Of a stretch of 64,000 nucleotides of DNA, positions 58,320 to 64,000 are shown piece by piece. The stretch is from CBDBJQ01 sp965206405 (GTDB lineage: Bacteria; Pseudomonadota; Alphaproteobacteria; UBA8366). Both the position numbers and the translations under genes were made by a program. The DNA lies in assembly GCA_965206405.1 (NCBI GenBank), contig CBDBJQ010000006.1:992001-1056000 (forward strand). The letters are read 5' to 3'. The notes beneath the pieces are model-generated. The model searched no databases. It saw nothing but the letters and a program-made list of their open reading frames with translations, and was not told the origin of the DNA. Each line of letters begins with the position of its first letter. Within the stretch, counting starts at the first letter, position 1.

Positions 58320-58341
58320 GAGTCGGCCGGTTGAGAGTCGG
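58312..58341. repeat. 15-bp tandem duplication at the monooxygenase stop codon
   Basis: CCGGTTGAGAGTCGG occurs at 58312-58326 and 58327-58341; the first copy contains the TGA stop. Confidence 0.9.
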
Positions 58342-58380
58342 CCGGCCAAGGATTGTGGGAATCGTGAGGGCCTTCAGACC

Positions 58381-59097
58381 TTATACACCCAAGGCGTCTA
58401 CAAGAGACGGGAAGTCATCGACGATGATGTCGTGGATCGGATTCGGTTCCGGATCAGGGGGACCGTCATCGCCCCATTCCTGGGGGCGCCTGACGAAGGC
58501 GGTGTTGTAGCCCCGTCCTTTGGCGGCGTCGAGATCGAAGTTGTGGCAGGCCACCATGCAGATCTGCGATGGTTCCAGCTGCAGATAGTGGGCAACAGTG
58601 TCATAGGCTTCCGGCAGGATCTTGTATTTGCCGATCGCCTCGCACGAGAACACGGCGTCCCAGGAAAGGCCGTTGCGCCGCGCAGTGTCCGTGATGATGC
58701 GGAAGCTCAGGATCGTGAAGGATGCGCACATGTATTTTTCGCGTAGCTTCGGCAACATGGCGGGGAAATCCGGCCAGCATTCGAAGTTGTGCGGGGCATC
58801 GTAAGCAATGGCGTGGCGCTCTTCTTCGGTGAATGCCCCGAGATCATGCTCGGCAATCACTTCTTCAAGCGCCATGCGGTGCGCGCCGTCGAAGTTGTAG
58901 GCGGGCGGCTCGTCCCTGCCGAGGTTCAGCATTTTGCCGAGGCCCTTGCGGCGAATATCGTTTGCAAGATCGTGCCAGTTGCGCTCAAGCCCGTACCTGG
59001 CACCGGTTTCCGCGAGAATCGTTTTGAAACCCGTGTGCCAATCCAGGATGGTGCCACCGGTATCGAAGGTGAGTGCGCGAATATCAGACAGGCTCAT
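58381..59097 (-). CDS. HAD-superfamily hydrolase (haloacid dehalogenase type II-like)
   Basis: 238 residues from ATG 59097 with AAAGGA upstream. Motif I TFDTGGTILDWHTGF has the nucleophilic Asp; motif II Ser/Thr in FTILSFRI; the Lys of motif III in AIGKYKILPEAYD; motif IV CHNFDLDAAKGRGYNTAFV. The cap-domain insertion after motif I and YNTAFVRRP are typical of 2-haloacid dehalogenases, but phosphatases share the fold. It is convergent with the monooxygenase gene. Confidence 0.83.
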   Translation of the reverse strand: MSLSDIRALTFDTGGTILDWHTGFKTILAETGARYGLERNWHDLANDIRRKGLGKMLNLGRDEPPAYNFDGAHRMALEEVIAEHDLGAFTEEERHAIAYDAPHNFECWPDFPAMLPKLREKYMCASFTILSFRIITDTARRNGLSWDAVFSCEAIGKYKILPEAYDTVAHYLQLEPSQICMVACHNFDLDAAKGRGYNTAFVRRPQEWGDDGPPDPEPNPIHDIIVDDFPSLVDALGV

Positions 59098-59834
59098 GTG
59101 AGTTCCTTTCTGCTGGTTTGGGTCGCAGATGAAGGCATCTTCACACCTTGCGCCACCGGCCACAAAGAACCATCACCGAAATCTCCCGGAGGTTAATCGT
59201 GGGTCAATCACGGCGGGCCGCCAGCGAGGATGCCGCGGCAGTATACTGAGCGTCCGCTCAGCGCATCGACTATCTGTCGCATGATCGGATGATCGACTTC
59301 ATTGGCCTGGGTTTTATCGACGGTTGTGGCAAGTGCTGCCGGCAGCGCGTCAGCCATAGCTTGTCCTATATCCAAAACCTCTGCGGTTTGAGGGTATTGA
59401 AGGTGGCCAATACTAATCCGAGTTCGGCACGGGGTTTGCCGTGCTCAATAGCCATGATCCATTGCCGTGTGCCCCCACTCTGCGCGCAAGGTCGGCTTGG
59501 CTTAGTTTGAGTTTGCGCCGCCTGTCACGAATGACGAGGCTGAACTCTACTGGCGTTCGGATATACATAGCCTTATCCATTTGTCGTTGACTGGAGACAT
59601 GACACCGTCGATGGGGTTGCCGATGAGCGGGAGAATTTTCGTTTTGCCGGTGATTTGCATCAATTTAGCTCGGGCTTAATTTGTTGAATACGACATCTAT
59701 ACCAAGGAAGAACGCCATCATTGCAAGGATGCCATTATCAGCCCGATGAGCGGGCCGCACCGGCGCCTCCGGAAGGGACAGGAGGAGGTATCCGAACGGG
59801 ACTGATGTAAAGACCAACCCCGAGGGAGAAAACC
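59098..59834. other. Intergenic region ahead of the ABC importer
   Basis: 737 bp between the HAD gene and the substrate-binding protein gene. It holds the HipBA remnant (59208-59580) and about 250 bp of further noncoding DNA that must contain the importer promoter. A Shine-Dalgarno GAGGGAG lies directly before ATG 59835. Confidence 0.6.
59208..59580 (-). pseudogene. HipB antitoxin remnant followed by a HipA-like tail
   Basis: ATG 59580 begins MDKAMYIRTPVEFSLVIRDR, then RRKLKLSQADLARRVG, an Xre HTH; a small frameshift follows and RQWIMAIEHGKPRAELGLVL then LATFNTLKPQ end at TAG 59366-59368. This is HipB. Directly after it, QAMADALPAALATTVDKTQA and HPIMRQIVDALSGR resembles the C-terminus of HipA-type kinases and ends at TGA 59208-59210. 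The kinase core between them is deleted. Confidence 0.6.
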
Positions 59835-60872
59835 ATGACGACATTCAATAGACGCCAGACGCTGGGCATGATCGGTGCCACGGCAGCCACCGGTCTGGCC
59901 GTAGCAAGCGGTCTGGCTGTGCCGGCCATTGCGCGAAACACCAAGGTTGTGGTGGGCGCGCTTGCCTTCACCAGCCATTCCGGCAGCTTCATTGCCCTGG
60001 AGCGCGGCTATTTCGCTAAGGCCGGCCTGGATGTGGAACTGAAGTTCTTCCGAGCTGCTCAGCCCATGGCGGTTGCGATTGCCAGCGGCGATGTGGATTT
60101 CGGGGTGACGGCGATTTCGGGTGGTCTGCTGAGCCTTGCGCAGAAGGGCGCGATCAAGGTGATTGGCGGCGCGCTGTCTGAAGAGCCGGGTATTGACGGG
60201 CAGAAGATTCTGGCCTCCGATGCGGCCTTCAAGGCCGGGTTGACCTCGCCCAAGGAACTGGACGGCAAGCGTTATGGCATGACCACGGCGGGCTCGTCCT
60301 TCCACTACATGGGCTCGAGAATTGCAGAAGCCCATGGCGCCAAGCCGACATTCGTGCCGCTACAGAAGGTGGGCGCCATTATTGGCGCACTCAAATCGGG
60401 CCAGGTCGACGCCTGGTCCATTGTACCGCATATCGCAAAGGCGCTGACCCGGAAGGGCAAGATCCACGCCATCGGCAAGGTTTCCGACTATCTGCCGAAC
60501 TACCAGGTGACGACCGTGTTCACCTCGGCCAAAAACGCCAGTGACGACCGCAACCTCACCCAGGCCTTCCTCAAGGGCTTCGGCAGGGGCGTGGCGGATT
60601 ACAACGACACCATGGTCGATCGCCGAAACGGCAAGGGGGCGATGGACGAGATGGTGCAACTGATCCACAAATACGTTTACACCAGCCGGCCTTACGAGAA
60701 GGCCGCGCCCTCGATCATCGCCGGGTCGATGCGGATCAACCGCGATGCCACGCTCAACGTGGCTTCGGTCCGCGACCAGATGAAGTGGATGCAAAGCAAG
60801 GGGCTGGTGGACAGCGCGATCACGTTGGATACCTTCCTCGATACCTCCTACGTCAAGACTGTCGACACCTGA
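59835..60872 (+). CDS. ABC transporter substrate-binding protein (SsuA/TauA/NrtA-like), Tat-exported
   Basis: 345 residues. The N-terminus NRRQTLGMIGATAATGLAVA is a twin-arginine signal with a cleavage site after AIA near residue 34. The mature part begins KVVVGALAFTSHSGSFIALE, then RGYFAKAGLDVELKFF, the SsuA/NMT1-like fold. The ligand could be a sulfonate, nitrate or an aromatic; sequence does not settle it. An ATPase and permease follow. Confidence 0.88.
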   Translation: MTTFNRRQTLGMIGATAATGLAVASGLAVPAIARNTKVVVGALAFTSHSGSFIALERGYFAKAGLDVELKFFRAAQPMAVAIASGDVDFGVTAISGGLLSLAQKGAIKVIGGALSEEPGIDGQKILASDAAFKAGLTSPKELDGKRYGMTTAGSSFHYMGSRIAEAHGAKPTFVPLQKVGAIIGALKSGQVDAWSIVPHIAKALTRKGKIHAIGKVSDYLPNYQVTTVFTSAKNASDDRNLTQAFLKGFGRGVADYNDTMVDRRNGKGAMDEMVQLIHKYVYTSRPYEKAAPSIIAGSMRINRDATLNVASVRDQMKWMQSKGLVDSAITLDTFLDTSYVKTVDT

Positions 60873-60924
60873 GCTGGGTGCAGACCGGGGCGGGGCATCC
60901 CCCGCCCCGTGATGCGAGGGAGAG

Positions 60925-61692
60925 ATGGATCTCAGACTGGACGCGGTGAGCCATGCCTATGGCGATACCGGAGTTCTGCGCGACATCTCGCTGGACATTC
61001 CGTCGGGCCAGATCGTCTGTCTTGTCGGGCCTTCGGGCTGTGGCAAGTCCACGTTGCTGCGTTTTCTCGGTGGGCTGGAACGCCCCGCGCAAGGACAGAT
61101 CCTGCAGCTGGGTGCACCGCCCGAGGGCTGTCTGAATCCTCTGACCTTTATCTTTCAGGATTTCGCGCTGCTGCCCTGGCGAACGGTGCGCGGAAATATC
61201 TCGCTCGTGCTCGAGGATCACGGCATTCGCGGCGACGCAGCCGAGGAAAAAATCGGCGACGTCCTGGCACGGACGAAACTCACAGATTTTGCCCACGCCC
61301 TGCCAAAACAGCTGTCCGGAGGGATGAAGCAACGGGTCGGCATTGCACGTGCGCTCGCGGTAAACCCGGCGGTGATGCTGATGGACGAACCGCTCTCGGC
61401 TCTCGACAGCCAGACGCGCGAGCTCCTGATCGACGACTTGATCGGCCTCTGGTCGCGCCAACCCTTCACCGCCGTTTACGTGACGCACAATCTTGCTGAG
61501 GCCGTGCGGCTGGGCCACAGGATCGTGGTGCTCTCGCGCCGTCCCGGTTGCGTGCGTGAGGTGGTAACGCTCGACAAACCCCTGGCCGAGCGCGGCTATG
61601 CCGACCCCGACCTGGAGCGTGTGCAAAAACACCTCTGGGACCTTTTGCGTGACGAGGCGCGCGCTGCAGACGAGGAACTCGTGAATGTCTGA
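60925..61692 (+). CDS. ABC transporter ATP-binding protein (SsuB/TauB-like)
   Basis: 255 residues from ATG 60925 with GAGGGAGAG upstream. Walker A VGPSGCGKSTLLRFLGG, Q-loop FIFQDFALLPWRTV, signature QLSGGMKQRVGIARAL, Walker B VMLMDEPLSALD and the H-loop TAVYVTHNLAEAV are intact. It energises the importer. The permease start overlaps its end by 8 nt. Confidence 0.93.
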   Translation: MDLRLDAVSHAYGDTGVLRDISLDIPSGQIVCLVGPSGCGKSTLLRFLGGLERPAQGQILQLGAPPEGCLNPLTFIFQDFALLPWRTVRGNISLVLEDHGIRGDAAEEKIGDVLARTKLTDFAHALPKQLSGGMKQRVGIARALAVNPAVMLMDEPLSALDSQTRELLIDDLIGLWSRQPFTAVYVTHNLAEAVRLGHRIVVLSRRPGCVREVVTLDKPLAERGYADPDLERVQKHLWDLLRDEARAADEELVNV

Positions 61693-62512
61693 TGTTGCCC
61701 TGGATAAACCCGACGCACCGCTTGAGGGGCCGATCGAGATCCCTTTTCGCGGTGGTGGATTCGCGCCGATATCCTATCGCTGGATGGGGGTGGCGGTCTT
61801 TGTCCTACTCATCGCCTTCATCGAATGGGGCACGCGCGCGGACGTCATTTCTGCCCTGACGCTACCCAAGCCGCTGGATGTGCTGGCAACCTTCGGTGAG
61901 CTCTGGCAGTCGGGGCTCCTGTTCAAGCATCTCGGCCTCTCACTCTCGCGCCTTGCCATCGGTGCAGCACTTGGTGCGAGCGCCGGCATTGGGGTTGGCA
62001 TCCTGATCGGGCTTTTCTCCTATATACGCGCCGGGCTGGTGCCGCTGGTGGCGGCGATCTTTCCGATTCCAAAGATCGCGCTTCTGCCGCTCTTCGTGAT
62101 CTGGTTCGGGATCGACGAAGGTTCGAAATACGCGCTCATCGCACTCGGCACCTTCACGCCCACCATCGTTGCGACTTACGGTGCTGTGGACAATGTGGAT
62201 CGTTCGCTGATCCGCATGGCGCAGAGCTTTGGTCTCTCGTGGTTCTCCATTGTGCGCAAGGTCGTTCTGCCTGGTGCGATGCCCGGCATCCTGTCGGGGT
62301 TACGCATTTCGCTTGCGATCGCGATCATTCTGCTGGTCGCCGCCGAGATGCTGGGCGCGCAATACGGCATCGGTGCCTATATCCTTGAAGCCGGCTCGCT
62401 TTATGATCTGGAACGGCTCTTCGCGGGCGTCGTGGTGCTCTCGATTTTGGGTGTCCTGACCTCCAGCGGCATCAGCTATATCGAGAAGCGCCTCCTTGGA
62501 TGGCGGACGTGA
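61685..62512 (+). CDS. ABC transporter permease (SsuC/TauC-like)
   Basis: 275 residues with about six membrane spans. The cytoplasmic EAA-like loop MAQSFGLSWFSIVRKVVLPGAMPGILSG-type region is clear, as are WMGVAVFVLLIAFIEWGTRA at the N-terminus and YIEKRLLGW near the end. The stop overlaps the following start as TGATG. Confidence 0.92.
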   Translation: MSDVALDKPDAPLEGPIEIPFRGGGFAPISYRWMGVAVFVLLIAFIEWGTRADVISALTLPKPLDVLATFGELWQSGLLFKHLGLSLSRLAIGAALGASAGIGVGILIGLFSYIRAGLVPLVAAIFPIPKIALLPLFVIWFGIDEGSKYALIALGTFTPTIVATYGAVDNVDRSLIRMAQSFGLSWFSIVRKVVLPGAMPGILSGLRISLAIAIILLVAAEMLGAQYGIGAYILEAGSLYDLERLFAGVVVLSILGVLTSSGISYIEKRLLGWRT

Positions 62513-62760
62513 TGCGCAAGCCTGAGAGTGCTTATGACGTTCTGGTTGCGGGCGGCGGTGCCGGCGATGTCGGTGCATCACTCGGCGCTGCCGGCGCCAG
62601 CGCCGAGGCGCTCCTGGTGGAGAAATACAGTTTTTTCTTGGCCGGGCTGCGACCAATACACAGGTGCTGTCCTATTGCGGCTTCTTCCAGCAGGGACCGG
62701 AGCCGATCAAGGCCCGGGCGGAGTCGCCACCGTGATGCGGCCTTATATCGAGACGCTGAC
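62512..62760 (+). pseudogene. FAD-dependent oxidoreductase, N-terminal fragment
   Basis: MRKPESAYDVLVAGGGAGDV, then LLVEKYSFF shows a dinucleotide-binding start. A frameshift follows, with TNTQVLSYCGFFQQGPEPIK read in another frame, then stop codons. The rest is gone and glpK (convergent) begins 30 bp on. Its translational coupling to the permease suggests the intact gene once belonged to the importer operon. Confidence 0.7.
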
Positions 62761-62790
62761 AGCAAATGGCCAGGGAGATCAAAAATCGTA

Positions 62791-64000
62791 TCAATCCGCC
62801 TGTGTGGACAGCGTTCGGCTGACAGCATCGCGCCAGCCGGCGTATTTGCGCTCGCGCTCGGCTGCGTCCATTGCCGGTTCGAAGCGCCGCTTGAGTGTCC
62901 AGCGGCCTGAGAATTCCGCCAGATCGGGATAGAGGCCGACATGTCGGCCTGCCAGATAGGCGGCCCCCTGGGCTGTCGTCTCGAGGTTGAGCGGCTGATC
63001 AACCGGCGCATCGAGGATGTCGGCCAGGTTCTGCATCGCCCAGCTCGATGCCACCATGCCGCCGTCGATGCGCAACACCGTTGAATGCCCGGCAGAATGG
63101 CCGACGGAATGCCCGACCGCATGCCCAATCGGATGCCCGGCTGTCGGATGCCCGGCTGTCGAATGCCCGGGCAAACGCCCCGAATGCTCCACATTCCAGT
63201 CCTGTTGCATGGCTTCGAGCAGGTCGCGGGTCTGATAGGCAACACTCTCCAGGGCGGCACGGGCGATCTCGGCCGGGCCGGTATTGCGGGTCAGGCCGAA
63301 GAGGGCGCCGCGGCATTCCGCATCCCAATAGGGTGCACCGAGACCCACGAAGGCGGGCACGAGATAGACCGCCGCGTCCGGATCGGCAGCAACCGCCAGT
63401 TCACCGGACTGGGATGCCTCCTCGATGATTTTCAAACCGTCGCGCAGCCACTGTACAGCTGCACCGGCAACAAAGATCGAGCCTTCGAGCGCATAGGTGG
63501 GCGCACCATCAAACTGGTATGCGATCGTGGTGAGAAGCCGGTTGTTCGATGTCACGCGCTCAGATCCGGTGTTGAGAAGGGCAAAACACCCGGTGCCATA
63601 GGTTGATTTCAGCATGCCCGGCGCAAAACAGGCCTGACCGACCACTGCCGCCTGCTGATCGCCCGCGATTCCCGCAATGGGGATAGCGGCGCCGAAGATC
63701 TCCGCGGCGCTGACCCCGAACTCGCCGGCGCTGTCGCGCACTTCCGGCAGCAGGCTGCGCGGTACATCGAGGAGCTTGAGAAGATCGTCGTCCCACTGGC
63801 CGGTTTCGATGTTGTAGAGGAGGGTGCGGCTTGCATTGGTCGCGTCGGTTGCATGCACCGCGCCGCCGGTCAGGTGCCACAACAGCCAGCTGTCGACGGT
63901 CCCGAAGGCGAGCCGGTCCGCTGCGGCCGCTGTGCGGGCGCCGTCCACGTTATCCAGAAGCCAGGCGATCTTGGTGCCGGAGAAATAGGGGTCGAGCAGC
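62791..64000 (-). CDS. glpK: Glycerol kinase, C-terminal part (runs off the right edge)
   Basis: The frame is open to the window end, and 403 codons are visible. LDPYFSGTKIAWLLDNVDG, GTVDSWLLWHLTGG, IAGIAGDQQAAVVGQACF, KSTYGTGCFALLNTG, YALEGSIFVAGAAVQWLRDG, DAAVYLVPAFVGLGAPYWD and LRIDGGMVASSWAMQNLADI are FGGY-kinase and GlpK signatures. Between the helix ending MQQDWNVEHSG and the LRIDGG strand is a 28-residue insertion of GHS/GHP repeats. It phosphorylates glycerol to sn-glycerol 3-phosphate. Confidence 0.93.
   Translation of the reverse strand, partial: LLDPYFSGTKIAWLLDNVDGARTAAAADRLAFGTVDSWLLWHLTGGAVHATDATNASRTLLYNIETGQWDDDLLKLLDVPRSLLPEVRDSAGEFGVSAAEIFGAAIPIAGIAGDQQAAVVGQACFAPGMLKSTYGTGCFALLNTGSERVTSNNRLLTTIAYQFDGAPTYALEGSIFVAGAAVQWLRDGLKIIEEASQSGELAVAADPDAAVYLVPAFVGLGAPYWDAECRGALFGLTRNTGPAEIARAALESVAYQTRDLLEAMQQDWNVEHSGRLPGHSTAGHPTAGHPIGHAVGHSVGHSAGHSTVLRIDGGMVASSWAMQNLADILDAPVDQPLNLETTAQGAAYLAGRHVGLYPDLAEFSGRWTLKRRFEPAMDAAERERKYAGWRDAVSRTLSTQAD
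63083..63170 (-). repeat. Degenerate 12/15-bp repeats inside glpK
   Basis: Seven GxATGCCCG-type units, two of them exact 15-bp copies of GGATGCCCGGCTGTC at 63131-63160. They encode the GHP/GHS-rich loop and keep the frame. Confidence 0.85.

Overview
The window reads as chromosomal DNA of an alphaproteobacterium. The evidence is the 16S rRNA gene (short V3, alphaproteobacterial 3' end), a DUF1489 gene, the cluster purC-like/purS/purQ/purL/bolA/grxD, and a GC-rich coding style with frequent GTG and TTG starts and 4-nt stop/start overlaps. I cannot place it to genus.

Region by region. Bases 1-22,640 are ordinary core genome: the end of a DmsC/NrfD-like membrane subunit, a GMC flavoprotein with an ABM-domain partner, copC-copD, a DUF924 gene, citramalate synthase (cimA), trmJ, rpsD, a minus-strand purine operon that runs into bolA, grxD and a VOC gene and ends at an intrinsic terminator near 9,360, then a leucine-degradation operon (ivd, mccB, liuC, mccA) plus DUF1489. 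Broken toxin/abortive-infection tails (AbiEii near 4.2 kb, HipA near 9 kb) sit between these operons. Bases 23,020-28,600 are a complete rRNA operon, 16S-tRNA(Ala)-tRNA(Ile)-23S-5S-tRNA(fMet), with the two spacer tRNAs in the less usual order.

Directly after tRNA(fMet) comes a 26-kb accessory island (about 28.6-54.5 kb). It opens with an IS1634-like transposase, a Phd-type antitoxin and a truncated restriction-type helicase fused by deletion to an AbiEii tail. The centre of interest is an intact, tightly overlapping seven-gene minus-strand operon (43,473 to 32,330): a small RHH-like protein, a C5-cytosine methyltransferase, a Vsr endonuclease, a UvrD-like helicase, DrmA, DrmB and a NERD-nuclease/SF1-helicase fusion. 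It has the DrmMII-DrmA-DrmB core of class 2 DISARM but no DrmC (phospholipase-D fold), and no protein I could recognise as DrmE. Vsr and two SF1 helicases occupy the remaining slots. A perfect 15-bp palindrome lies just upstream of the first gene.

Two near-identical IS5-like elements in direct orientation (43,533-44,514 and 53,531-54,511) bracket an 11-kb segment of mobile debris: an Xre-RES toxin-antitoxin pair with a palindromic operator, a deletion-collapsed prophage (early cassette joined to tail genes), shattered integrase, methyltransferase, terminase, IS3 and ArdC fragments, and intact PIN/AbrB and mobile-mystery A/Fic pairs.

After the second IS the sequence returns to metabolic genes: an orphan CoxL-type molybdenum hydroxylase subunit, a two-component-type FMN monooxygenase, a HAD hydrolase, HipBA remnants, a Tat-exported SsuA/TauA-like ABC importer, a broken FAD oxidoreductase and the 3' part of glpK. 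A recurrent oddity is short tandem repeats, mostly in multiples of 3 bp, inside or beside conserved genes. The most extreme is eight 15-bp units in a PurC paralogue that also lacks several canonical active-site residues.
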